Of a stretch of 64,000 nucleotides of DNA, positions 33,062 through 44,548 are shown piece by piece. The translations under genes and the position numbers were made by a program. The notes beneath the pieces were generated by a model. It was not told the origin of the DNA and made no database searches. It saw nothing but the letters and a program-made list of their open reading frames with translations. Source of the stretch: Harpalus rubripes (lineage: Eukaryota > Arthropoda > Insecta > Coleoptera > Carabidae). The number at the start of each line of letters is the position of its first letter. Within the stretch, counting starts at the first letter, position 1. Where the stretch lies: contig OY720452.1 in assembly GCA_963082715.1 (NCBI GenBank), forward strand, positions 5,540,953-5,604,952, given 5' to 3'.

Positions 33062-34345
33062 TATTTTTTGTCCTAATCCATGGCATGCCTTGTTACAAAA
33101 ACCAAAAAGTATACAATTTTTAAATTTACATATCTCGCTTATACAAAGGGCTAATTTAATAATACTTGATGTGATAGACGCAGAATTTAATTCTCTAAAA
33201 CTTTTATTTGAAGTATATATTTCCATAATCAAAATAAAACCATTTTATTCAAGAAAAACTGTTAATAACTTCAGGTAATATGTCACTTCCGGTTAGCCTA
33301 TTTTAACCAAAATCTACTATGTTATTCCCATTGACATAAAAGTCTTATACCAAATTTGACTAGATTTGGATTATATATTAAAATAGTTTTTCATTAAAAT
33401 TTATTATATGCTTCAAGTAAAGTACCATTTCTGCAAATTTTGTAATGACCGAAAAGGGAGGTGCACAACTAGATGTTTTAGCAGTCCTAAATACACAATT
33501 TCAACTTTATACAACTTACGGTTTTTGAGTTATGCGAGATACGTACGTACATACGTCACGACGAAATTAGTCAAAATGGATGCAGGGATGATCAAAATCG
33601 ATATTTTCTCTGAAATCTGAAAACCGAAATTTTCGCGATTGCAATACTTCCTTTACTATGTACAAGGAAGTAAAAAACAAGTATGACTCGAGTTTTGTGC
33701 GTTGTCAGGATTTTTTTACTTCCTTGTACAAAGTAAAGAATGTATTGCAATCGCGAAAAATTGCGGTTCTCAGATTTCAACGGAAATATCCATTTTGACC
33801 ATCCCTGAATCCATTTTGACTAATTTCGTCGTGACGTCTGTACGTACGTTACGTACGTATCTCGCATAACACAAAAATGGTAAGCCGTAGAAAGTTGAAA
33901 TTTTGTATTTAGGACTGCTATAACATCTAGTTGTGCACCTCCCTTTTTGGTCACTATATAATTTCCAAAAATGGTACTTTATTTGAAGCCTATAATAGAT
34001 TTTAATGAAAAACTATTTTAAAATATAATCCAAAACTAGTCAAATTTGGTATATAAGACTTTTATGTTAATTGGAATAATATAGTAGATTTTGGTTAAAA
34101 CAGCCTAACCGGAAGTGATATATTACCTGAAGTTGTTAACAGTTTTTCTTCACTAAAATGGTTTCATTTTAATTTTAGAAATAGCTTCAAATAAGAGTTT
34201 TAGAGAATTGAATTCTGCATCTAGCACATTGAGTATTTTTAAATTAGCCCTTTGTATAAGCGAGATATGTAAATTTAAAACTTATATACTTTTTGGTTTT
34301 TGTAATGAAGCTGGATTAGGACAAAAAGTAACAAAAAAATAAAAA
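33062..34345. repeat. 1.28-kb palindrome, arms ~620 bp (head-to-head T-hairpin-like copies)
   Basis: The left arm from TTTTTTGTCCTAATCCA returns inverted at TGGATTAGGACAAAAAGT. The arms meet at 33675-33710. Each arm starts at the centre with TTTTTTACTTCCTTGTAC and a hairpin (ACTTCCTT/AAGGAAGT, intact in the left arm) and continues outward with GACGTCTGTACGTACG, CACTTCCGGTTAG and AAAACTGTTAACAACTTC type blocks. All reading frames here are by-products of the palindrome. Confidence 0.88.
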
Positions 34346-34795
34346 ATAGGTGTTAATATCAAATTACGTTAAATATGTGTAATTTTATAATTGGGTCTAT
34401 ACTTCATATTGGTCCTGCGTACAAGAAAGTCTCATTTACCACACGGAATAGGTACATCGTGTATCTTTGGGGGCTCTGCCACCGTGATGGTTAGGCTCTT
34501 GTTATTATTAATGAATTCCGAATTTCAAAAGACGATAGCAGAAGGCTTGAAAGTAGTAAGAATTTGGAATAAACTAGATGTAATGTATAAATGTTAATAA
34601 TTTTTTAAAAACTTTGATAGGATATTCTCTGTCATTTAAGGTTTCTATTTGGCTTCATAAATTCAACAAGTATTATTTGATTTACGTTCGTTGCTTCGTT
34701 ATTTTCTGCTTTCATTTACCTGAAAATGGATTCTAGATTTTAAAAAGGCGATAGTAGACGGCTTGAAAGTAGATTTTAAGAGTTAAAGGTATTTT
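34346..34795. other. Non-coding DNA with a small duplication
   Basis: GATAGCAGAAGGCTTGAAAGTAG (34544) recurs as GATAGTAGACGGCTTGAAAGTAG (34748). The frame 34391-34597 shows no recognisable domain. Confidence 0.4.
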
Positions 34796-35270
34796 TTACC
34801 TCTCGCTAAGAGAGGTATTGGATTCATGTTAAAAATCGCATATCCAGATTTTAGTGAATAAGCACGTTTTAAGGTCTCTAGAATCCGATTATAACATTTT
34901 TACGATGATGTCCGTATGTGTGTGTGGATGTTGGATCCACGACTTAAGACATTTTTAACTACGGATTCCTCAATGTAACAATAATGGGAAGAGTTGATTA
35001 AGTTTTGGTAACAATTGAACAACCGGAAGTAGTAGTTACAAGAAAAAAATCATCTAAATATTATTTATCGAAAATTTATGTAAATACTTATATTAAAGAA
35101 CGTTAAATTCTTTATTCGATAAATATAAATTCATTATTATATCTTCTATAGATTTAGAGATAAAGAAATATACATATAAAATAATTTTATGTAAAAAAAT
35201 CTCAGATCAAACTACTTCAAGACAAGAAATTCAAATGTTTGTAATTGACACATAAATGTCACTGACAAAA
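34796..35270 (+). mobile_element. T-hairpin element, 3'-truncated copy I
   Basis: TTTTTTACCTCTCGCTAAGAGAGGTATTGG shows a third hairpin version (ACCTCTC/GAGAGGT). It continues with AAAAATCGCATATCC, AATAAGCACGTTTTAAGG and GATGATGTCCGTATG. No 3' tail. Confidence 0.75.
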
Positions 35271-35524
35271 ATATTTGTATGCCATTGTCAAAAATATTTG
35301 TACATCATTATGAAGATTATGAAAATAAAAAAAAAAGTCAACAACGCAAAAGAATATACGTAAAAAAGAATACAAAAGGAATTTGCGAAAAAATGACGAA
35401 TATAAAGAAAAAGCAAAGGAAAGTAGAAATAGAAAATTTCAGGATATCGAATATAAAGAAAATGTATGTATTGTACATAATTTATATTAAAATATCCCAT
35501 AGAGTCCCATCATACAGTTTTAAG

Positions 35525-35595
35525 CAGTGACGTAGCTAGCACTCGATGTGCCCAATATCGTTGATCCCGCAGATATAGCATTTGCTACGCCCCTG
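35525..35595. mobile_element. 71-bp hAT-like micro-MITE
   Basis: CAGTGACGTAGC and GCTACGCCCCTG ends, flanked by GTTTTAAG (35517-35524) and GCTTTAAG (35596-35603), an 8-bp duplication with one mismatch. Confidence 0.75.
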
Positions 35596-35965
35596 GCTTT
35601 AAGGTGCTGATAAATGTCTTCTCCACAGACGTAGCGGGTGTAGCTTAAATACGGGGGTTTCAATTATTTTCATTTATTCTGTGTCGAGACGTCGGATAAA
35701 GGAGACTGAAAAATAATTTGTGCGCAATTTGTGTAGTACGGAATAAAAATTAATATTCTTTGATTTAATTTTTTTCCATATTTATTTATTACACTATGGA
35801 AAAAGCATAGGTACGCCTATGCCATATATTGGCGTTTGCGCAGTTACCTCGCTGTATGAAAAGTTCTCTTTCTTTCTCCTACTTACGAGAATATATAAAT
35901 CTATCTTTCTTACTCGTAAACGTTCCCTAAAAATGCATTGTGTAGCATAGGGTTGCTTACATCTA

Positions 35966-37239
35966 TACTCTATCCGTTGTAACTATAGACTAGATGGCGT
36001 TTCGAGCGCGGCCGTTTTTACATGCATTAAATAAAAAATTCAAATTTTGGCGCCATTCCTGGATTTAAAAAAATTCTTTCTAATTGACATTTTTTCAGTA
36101 ATTTTGTCTATGTGCTAATCTATTTTGAGTTTTTATGCATATACTTACTTATAATCTCCGTACCTTTCTCTGCATTTCGGCAAAAGGGGCATGCATAAAT
36201 GAAACCCAAATTATTCAAATAAATTTTAAAGAAAACGTAAAATAAAAATATAATTCACCTTTGAAATAAAAATATTTACACTCTAAAATACATACATTAT
36301 ATGTATAAACTATATACACCGTTAAATATGAACAAAATAATGTTCTAATCAAATTTCTTTGTTCCTGGGGTGATCCGAATGACCCTTTTTCCTCATGTTC
36401 TTTTATAGCTTTCCAAATATTACATCGTCCTATGCCCAGTTCTGATGCCACAATTTGGACATTTTCTAATTTGGAATATGCATTCTTGGCACGATATGTG
36501 CAGTATAAATTATACACCACTTTTTTGCCCGCTTCGGAGGGCCTTTCCTTTTTGATATTTTAAAAAATTGGCAGAGTCAGGTTCAGGATTTTTCTCCATA
36601 ATATTAACGAAGAGAACAATAAAAAAACTAACGAACTACTAACTAAAAACTAAGAAAACACGCACAATGAAAACTATGTAATATGAAATATAACGACAAA
36701 ACACTATGAAAACTATATAAACGAAAAAAACAAACAAACAGAACTGAACAGAAATTGATAATATGTAATAAATCGTGTACTATTAACTTTGTTAACATTT
36801 ATATGTTTTATGTCAGACGGCAAAATAATGGACCTTTGCAATTTAAAGAGATGGAAGATATGCGCAATGGGGATCTGCGCATAGTAAGAACAAATGAGAC
36901 CTATGACGTTTGTTTCTAAAAAAAAAGTTTTTATTGAAGTTAAAATGTCTAACGATGCAAATTTTCACTGAGAATGCAGGTATTTTAATGATTGCAATAT
37001 TTTTGACGTTTCGTTTGACAGCCCAACTGGCAGTTGTTCGCGCCATTTTCTTACTATTTGCAGCGATAAAAAGAGATAGCCGTTAAATTGAAAATGTCCA
37101 TTGATACAGTTGTCAAGCAAATTTAAATTTCGCGTCAATTATTTTACTGTGTAAACTCGGTTCACATTTGAACCAATCAGAGAGCTAGAATCTTAAGCCC
37201 TATCTCACCCAACGCTCTATAGTTAAAACGGATAGAGTA
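35966..37239. mobile_element. TA-flanked element T2, long copy with transposase remnant
   Basis: TACTCTATCCGTTGTAACTATAG and CTATAGTTAAAACGGATAGAGTA are inverted ends with TA on each side. It carries a minus-strand transposase remnant at 36345-36599. Its right part is duplicated at 38698-39077. Confidence 0.75.
36345..36599 (-). pseudogene. Frameshifted N-terminal (HTH) transposase remnant
   Basis: From ATG at 36599 the frame reads MEKNPEPDSANFLKYQKG. After a shift near 36535-36545 it continues ERPSEAGKKVVYNLY and then a helix-turn-helix-like region (VQIVASELGIGRCNIWKAIK) followed by GSFGSPQEQ. This layout is common at the N-terminus of insect Tc1/IS630-like transposase-related proteins. No DDE domain is left. 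Confidence 0.5.
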
Positions 37240-37312
37240 TAGTTCGTAAGCTATATGATCTAAGATATTCTTGCAGCGAACGGACCCTACTTCTTAAAGA
37301 AAATTAAAAATA
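37024..37312 (+). repeat. Locally duplicated segment, copy 1
   Basis: It begins AACTGGCAGTTGTTCGCGCC and ends AAAGAAAATTAAAAATAATAC. Near-identical copies are at 38698-38987 and (5' part only) 38988-39077. It spans the right end of T2 and flanking DNA, so this is a segmental duplication, not a transposition. Confidence 0.85.
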
Positions 37313-37760
37313 ATACTTTATTGAATCTTTTAGTTATCTACGCATTTATTATCAGTATCGTGAGATGCTAAGAGACCACGAAGCTTCCGTGTGAACACCG
37401 AGAAAATAATAACACTACTAATCCTAACGTGGATAACGCGAACAACAATGAAGAAAACTAAAAATAATACTTCAATAATTTATTAAATTGTTTGTATCAG
37501 TATTTTGAGATCTGAATGACCTTGACCATGACCATGAACTAGCCATGTGGACACCTAGAGGATATGATGACAGAACGATTACTCATAGATAACATCGACA
37601 ACAATGAAGAACTAATCCCGCTGCTTAAAAGTATAATGTTAGTTGATTTTATTCAAAACTTGACGAAAAATTCTAAGTTAATTGTTGTATTTATATGTTT
37701 AGATGTAGCAGGGATGAGGCCATTTCTCCGGTAGAGTTTAGCTGATGCTTTCCCATTGGC
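37313..37760. repeat. Diverged ~165-bp tandem duplication and an inverted relative
   Basis: GAAAATTAAAAATAATACTT and GAAAACTAAAAATAATACTT start two loose copies that share AACAACAATGAAGAA. The block 37630-37720 (TTAGTTGATTTTATTCAAAA) is present inverted at about 41160-41245. Confidence 0.5.
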
Positions 37761-38142
37761 ATGAAGGAGAAATCTCCGCAGAAGACGTCCAAGGCAAAAC
37801 CCCATTTCATACATTCTGCAAATAAATGATAGATCCAATTTTCAAAATTTAATTTTGATAAACACAGGAGTTATGATTTTTTTTCTAATTTCCACCCCCA
37901 ATTCAAGATGGAAAGGCACGTTGTTCAGACTATGGTTTTGGGATAGTACAGGTCGAGGAGAGTATGTACCCAAAATTTGGTGACAAAAGGGCAATAAACA
38001 CAGGCTCTAGAAATTTTTGAAAATGACGTCTTTTGGCGATTTTTTGTCAATTTTCAACACTTTTGTACTTCTAAATCAGTGAACGGGGGAAAACGCACAT
38101 TTTTGATGTAAAAACTAAAACAAACAATACTTTTTGGTAAAT

Positions 38143-38697
38143 TTTTACCTTCCATCACCTTTGATCAAAAAATTCGTTGGTGAGTTTTTGATGAATAAAC
38201 ACGTTTTAGGGTCCCTAGAATACGACGTTAACTCTAATACAACAATTCCAAAAATTATAATTCTTTCGTATTCTTCTTCGTTACATCCATATGAAGAGCT
38301 GATTAGATTTTGGTTATAATTGGTCAACCCGAAATACCCTCATTTTTTCAGTTTTACAGATTTTCTTGAAAAAATGATGTTAAATATGATTTTTTCACAT
38401 TTAATGTTATTATAAATATTAAAGAACATTATATTCTCTATATGATTTGAATGCATTTTATACTTCATATTAAATGGACATAGAGTTAAAAAATTATAAA
38501 GAAATTAAATATCTTATATTAGCCAGCTATGCTATAACTCTGGAAACAGCTGCTATATTAAGAAAACTCTGATTGAAAGTTGTCAGTGTCAAGTGCAATT
38601 GACAGTATGTTTGTGTTATAAATTTGCTGGAAATATAGGAAACTTTCTGTATGGAATTTGTATAAAATACATACAACTGCCGGAAGGTAATGTACAA
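38143..38697 (+). mobile_element. T-hairpin element, copy J
   Basis: Starts TTTTTACCTTCCATCACCTT but has lost the second hairpin arm and the (TG)n. It stops at CTGCCGGAAGGTAATGTACA where the duplicated segment joins. Confidence 0.8.
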
Positions 38698-39077
38698 GAC
38701 TGGCAATTGTTAGCGCCATTTTCTTACTATTTGCAGCGATAAAAAGAGATAGCCGTTAAATTGAAAATGTCCATTGATACAGTTGTCAAGCAAATTTAAA
38801 TTACGCGTCAATTATTTTACTGTGTAAACTCGGTTCACATTTGAACCAATGAGAGAGCTAGAATCTTAAGCCCTATCTCACCCAACGCTCTATAGTTAAA
38901 ACGGATAGAGTATAGTTCGTAAGGTATATGATCTAAGATATTCTTGCAGTGAACGGACTCTAGTTCTTAAAGAAAATTAAAATAATACAGTTGTTCGCGC
39001 CATTTTCTTACTATTTGCAGCGATAAAAAGAGATAGCCGTTAAATTGAAAAGGTCCATTGATACAGTTGTCAAGCAA
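38698..39077 (+). repeat. Duplicated segment, copies 2 and 3 in tandem
   Basis: 38698-38987 repeats 37024-37312. 38988-39077 repeats its first 90 bp again and ends GTTGTCAAGCAA. It is sandwiched between two T-hairpin copies. Confidence 0.85.
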
Positions 39078-39690
39078 CGATGTCTGTACGTGTGTTATGT
39101 GTGTATGACAAAATTTTCGCCTGCGATAACTCTAATACTACAATTCCAAAAATTATAATTCTTTCGTATTCTTCTTCGTTACATCCATATGAAGAGCTGA
39201 TTAGATTTTGGTTATAATTGGTCAACCGGAAATACCCTAATTTTTTCAGTTTTACAGTTTTTCTTGAAAAAACGATGTTAAATATCATTTTTTCACATTT
39301 AATGTTATAAATATTAAAGAATATTTTATTCTCCATATGATTTGAATGCATTTTATACTTCATATTAAATGGACATAGAGTTAAAAAATTATAAAGAAAT
39401 TAAATATATTAGCCAGATATGCTATAACTCTGGAAACAGCTGCTATATTAAGAAAACTCTGATTGAAAGGTGTCAGTGTCAAGTGCAATTGACAGTATGT
39501 TTGTGTTATAAATATACTGAAAATATAGGAAACTTTCTGTATGGAATTTGTATAAAATACATACAACTGCCGGAAGGTAATGTACAAGAAATACAACCTT
39601 TTGCAAGGAACTTTCTGTACGAAATTTGTACAAAATGCATAGAACTGACGGAAGGTAATGTGCTGGCCACATCAGATTTTTTAAATTAAA
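39078..39690 (+). mobile_element. T-hairpin element, 5'-truncated copy K
   Basis: It starts inside the family at CGATGTCTGTACGTGTGT and ends GACGGAAGGTAATGTGCTGG plus CCACATCAGATTTTTT. Confidence 0.85.
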
Positions 39691-41305
39691 TTATGTCATC
39701 CCCTAGGCCCTTGAATTCAAATTTCTTGAATTCAAGTTTGTGTTCAATATCATTTTTTTAAATGCCGAATCCATTTTAAATATAAGACTGCAGAAAATAA
39801 CAAAAAAAAAACAACAACCGAAGTAAACTAAATAACACTTTTTTACACTTATGTTGCAAAGCCAAATTTCGTACGTTGGTATGAAAGTGAAAATAATGTT
39901 GGATGACATAGGCTACCAGTGGTAATCAAAACGTCTATAATACATGTAGTTTTGTATTAATTATTTTATTAAATTGCTTATTATCCACGTATATTTTCAA
40001 TTAACGCCCACGAGAGGTATTTATGTCTCCAATTATTAGCGTGTCCACAATTTATTACAAAAATGATTACGGCGTAACGAATAACAATAAAGAAAAAACG
40101 TTCAGCAAAATTTATAATAAAATGGGAAATCAGTTTTTAGCGAGCATTGTTTAACCAAAGTGTTTTAAAATTCTGCATTTATGTTATCAAATTATTAAAT
40201 TTACATCTGAAATATTGTGTAAACGATGTTTAAGATAGGCGGTGTGGACGCAGCTTTACTTTTCAAATGTTTTGATTGAAGTGTGCTGTGTATTTTAACG
40301 AATTTTTCTCTAAAACTCAAATTTATAATTATGTACAATTTATTTATTAAATAATACATTTAAATAGCTCAATATTTTCATATTAGTTAGTATTTTATAT
40401 ATTCTTTATAATTTATACGTGTTTCTGTTAATTAAATTTCAATAAGCGACAAGTCTGTTCAAATTCAAACCTAGAATGGCTGCGGTGTACGAAAGTTCTC
40501 GTTAATGTTGTATTTAAGTGTTCTTCGTTGAAAAATGTTAATGTAAAATGGATTATTCATATATTTAAGTGGTAGAAAATGTATAAAAGTTACTGATTGA
40601 GTGATTGAACAATATATTAGTGCTGTATTGGACATTTTCAAAGATATTCCAAGAGTGTCGCTGATTTGGCGAAGGAATTTACAGTCCAGGTATATATTTA
40701 AAGAAAAATAAATGTAAAACAATGTATTATTTGTATACACACATATTATAAAATAGAACATTTATGTTAATGTGATTACTAAGTTATTGTTATTCATTTT
40801 ATATTATGCTTTACGACGAATAAAATTTACTAACATCTGTTTTTTGTTTGTAGGTTCCGAAGACAACGAAGTACCAAGTCAACAATAAAGGTAGGATCTT
40901 GAAAAAAATAATAATCTCAATGAGTATTTTAACTTCTTTGTATGTTTATTTTAAAATTTTAAATTATATGGGTATATAAATACCGGCTGGGGTGAACATA
41001 GGAATTTTAATTAGATGCAATTTATTGTATTCTTGTTAATTTTATGACAAAAACGGTGGAGTGCAGAGTTGAAATGAAAGCTATTAGACACTTCACCGGA
41101 AATTCCCGTTTCATGCTAAATAAAAATCATTCGCGAAATCATGCTGGAGAAGTGGCTTTATAGCTGCTACATCTAAATATATAAATACTGCAATTAACTT
41201 AGAATTTTTCGTCTAGTTTTTAATAAAATCAACTAACATTAACCCGTTTACCATGGGTCAACAATGTCACACTCAAATAATGACAGAGTCAAATTTCACC
41301 CCTAT
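39691..41305. other. Intergenic DNA with weak exon-like signals
   Basis: No gene is supported. Two splice-bounded stretches (about 40635-40688 ending CAG|GTATAT and 40854-40891 between TTTGTAG and GTAGGA) could be exons of an unseen transcript but encode only ~30 residues. The inverted relative of 37630-37720 lies at 41160-41245. Confidence 0.3.
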
Positions 41306-41309
41306 TGTT

Positions 41310-41400
41310 AACACTTTTGGTCAAAAAAATCGTTGGTGAGTTTTTGATAAATAAATACGTTTTAGGGTCCCTAGAATACGAATTTACTATCTGTACGAAT
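41310..41400 (+). mobile_element. T-hairpin element fragment L
   Basis: TTTTGGTCAAAAAAATCGTT through AGGGTCCCTAGAATACGAA, both ends missing. Confidence 0.7.
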
Positions 41401-42260
41401 TACAATTTTTTAAAACTTCTTTTGTGGAACATTGAGTAAAGAAATATTTAGGAAAAAAAATAGGTGCATAATATATTTTATTTTAAAAAACGGTACCTAA
41501 TTAAAATAAAATTGTAAATACAGACCATATTGGTTTTATTAATAAATTCCAATAATAAAAATCAGTTTTTTATGTGTAAAAGTACACAAAAAACTGATGT
41601 GTACTTCTAGTTGTCAGATTCTACACATATTTTGTAAGTTGTGTTGTGTGTACACTTGCATAAATTTTACAGTATAACTGTTGACATCTCCGTCCTCTTT
41701 CTCCGTTTTTATTCCATACTTTCATTTCCACTATTATATTTCTCATCCAACATACTGTTATCCTCACTATGCTCACTAGAACAGTCCGAGAAATTACTGT
41801 CTATCTCTAATCCCTTGTCCATATTTTTTTTAGTCATATAGCTAGACTGGTAACACGCATTTAAGCAGAAGGCTCAGTTCTTCATTTTTCTTGACGATAC
41901 CCACTATAATGTAGTAGTTGTGTTATTATCATCATTCAAAGGTGTTGTTTGTTGTTTACTATAGACAAATGTTCACAAAAAATATGTTGTTTGATGTTTG
42001 CTATGAAGAAGAGTATCAGGACAGTGTTATTATAACTAAAACCAAATATACGTCGGTCTGTGAGAATGTGTTATACTTCGCAGTTTGTCTGTGTAAATGG
42101 GACTTTGGTAGATTTATTTTTTAGCATTATAGGTACTTAACTGTTTAATTGTTGAAGATGAATTTGTATACTAATAATAGCTATATGAAATAAATAACTA
42201 CACTGATCTGCTCAAATAATTAAGAGTTCCTGGAACTCATATCTCATTACCTCTTAAATA
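41401..42260. other. Intergenic DNA, no gene supported
   Basis: A 37-residue acidic minus-strand frame (41721-41834) begins MDKGLEIDSNFSDCSSEHSE. This composition is seen at some transposase N-termini, but nothing follows it. Confidence 0.35.
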
Positions 42261-42630
42261 GTATATTGTATTAGGAGTAAAAGTGATACTTTGTGTGGCG
42301 AGCATGGAAGTTTGCACGACGAGCGAAGCGAGTCGGACAATTGCATGCGAGGCACACAAAGACACTTTTATTCCGAATGACAATTAATTTTTTTTTTCAA
42401 ACGCACTACTTTTTTTATTCGCTAATTCTATGTCGTTTCTATGGATATTTGTTTATTTTATTTCTACGCCGCCGGCGTAGAAATTAGCTATTTCTACTCC
42501 AGCGGCGTAGAAATTAGCTTATTTCTACTCCGCCGGCGTAGAAATTTCCAGCGGCGTAGAAATGAAACTTCTACCTTGTGAATCAAGTCACAAAAAGTGC
42601 CATTTCTACGACGTTTGAAAAAAAATATAT
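42261..42630 (+). repeat. FB1 fold-back element with palindromic tandem units
   Basis: GGAGTAAAAGTGATACTTTG pairs with CAAAGACACTTTTATTCC. The arms include GGCGAGCATG/CATGCGAGGC and the loop holds GACGAGCGAAGCGAGTC. Downstream, 42466-42570 has four ~30-bp units of ATTTCTACGCCG-CCGGCGTAGAAAT type. The element ends CGACGTTTGAAAAAAAA. Copies: 11079-11319 and 54371-54687. Confidence 0.8.
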
Positions 42631-43440
42631 ATTTATTTGCCCATCGGAACGGAATAATGAAATTGATAAAAAGTGTACTTATTTCTTCCAATCGCTTGTT
42701 TTATTATTTATTTGGCATTTTCGAATAATGCGAATTCATGTTTCGCACACCCTAACTAAAAATAATTCATAATGGAGTTTAGTCATGTTGAAATGTAATG
42801 ATACTATACATTATACATGCAATAAAAGTAATAAAATATAACGTATTTATTTGTACAAACGATATTAAATTTATCGTAAGTTAAATCGCCCGCAAAACGA
42901 TGACGTATGCAGTACTTAGGTTCGCTGTAGTTGTCCGCTACGAGCGCTAGTTTAGAATGAAAACATGAATGTATATCTTCCATATTTGATACTGAAACAT
43001 CAAATCGCAAAAAGCAAATTATTTTATTTTAAATATGTGAATGTAAAACCTAGAAAAAAACGATAAACAAAGAAATTAAATTGTCAAGTATCAAATGTAA
43101 ACATACAGGTGGCCACGTTTTGCTTCTGTCTCTTTCTATGAAGCACGCTTTGGGCACGTATGTCGAGACCTAACTCGCACATAGTTCATGTTATGTACGC
43201 CGTAATGGCGGGAAGAAAATATTGCAAAAGTTTTTCTCCGGTTTTTTTTTTTAATTTTACAAAATATAAAAGTAAAAACACTGGGTTTAAAAATATTTTA
43301 ACATATAAAAAAATCAAAATATCGAAAACTCCCCCATTATACAAAATAATGGAAAGAATCTTAGTCCATATTTTTTAATTTGAGATAATCAACTTCCTTA
43401 CTTTTATATATTACTGTAACTTAATGTAACTCAGGATCAT
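42631..43440. other. Intergenic DNA, no gene supported
   Basis: Only short chance frames; no repeat ends recognised. Confidence 0.4.
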
Positions 43441-43442
43441 GT

Positions 43443-43792
43443 TTAAATATTAGAATAGTTATTTGTATATCAAGGCCGCGAAATCACTCTTTAGCGTAAC
43501 GAGAGAAAAATTGTCGCCGAGGTGTACATAATATTTTTTGTGCAACCGTTAAAAATATGTAATTACAAATTTTATTAATTTTAAACAGTTTCAATGTAAA
43601 TAGAAAGATAGCTTTCAAGGTGGCTATGGGATTAACATTTGATAAACAAAACCATGCAATTCTCAAGTGTCAAAGTGGTTGTTTACCTAATTTCGCGGCC
43701 GTTACCAAAACAACGGTTGCGAAATTGAATTTCGCGGCCTGTATTGCGGCTGCGAAATGATTATTTCGCGACCGGTTGCATAAAAAATTATT
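43443..43792 (-). repeat. CGCGAAAT fold-back element, copy 2
   Basis: Reverse-strand copy of 6705-7135, sharing ATCAAGGCCGCGAAATCACT, the AGCTTTCAAGGTGGCTATGG block and ATTTCGCGACCGGTTGCA. The GC-rich hairpin loop is partly deleted here. Confidence 0.75.
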
Positions 43793-44548
43793 TACTGGAT
43801 GTTAAGAAATAGTAAAATAAACATTGATGAATAATTACATAATAATTAGACATTTTTATAGGTCGTTTTTGTAGAAACGCTCAAAATTTAAAACAACTTC
43901 TAAGATACTTTTTGCGAAAAACAGTTTGACATCCCTGAAAGTATATGTTGCTGTATGTAACTTACATTTACGATATTTGGACTATAATTATGCTCGTTTT
44001 CGTGTCGATCAATATAGTATTCTATAAAGGCAAAATAAAAGTATTGATATTTTATCATTTATTTGAGAAAATGTATCTATTTTATCATATGCATCCCAAA
44101 CATATTTAAAATTTACTAAAAACAAATAGTACTATAATAATATACATACATAATAATGTTAAACTACTCACACCTCCTGGTGCTTGGCTTGGCATCGACA
44201 ACAGAAAGCCAGATAAGAAAATAAAATCGTCTGACAGTGCATTTCCCAGATGAGAGAAACATTTTTATTATTTTATTAACTTTTTCAAATAAGAAGTTTT
44301 TCAATTTATTACACAAACATAAATATTGAGTACAGACAAGTTGAACTTACACTGTACAATACAAGACACATTAATCGCTAATCTAATACTGTACGATCGT
44401 CACAGTGAAAATAAACCGACAAGCACCTGAACATAAGGCACGGAAAATAACAAAAGTTGTTTACTTTACATCTCCGTCACACAGTGTAAGTTCAACCAAG
44501 ATATTTAGATACAATAAATCGCTCTTCACACGTTGTCCGTCAATGATG

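Noticed and set aside
35279..35530. Lys-rich 83-aa frame
   Set aside because: Low-complexity translation of A-rich DNA with no domain or splice context.
42466..42570. CRISPR-like array
   Set aside because: Units are directly adjacent palindromes without unique spacers, inside a eukaryotic fold-back element.
44160..44250. Minus-strand exon with a signal-peptide-like start (MHCQTILFSYLAF) and GTGTGAGT donor
   Set aside because: No continuation could be found downstream, and it lies in the ARCN1 3' flank.
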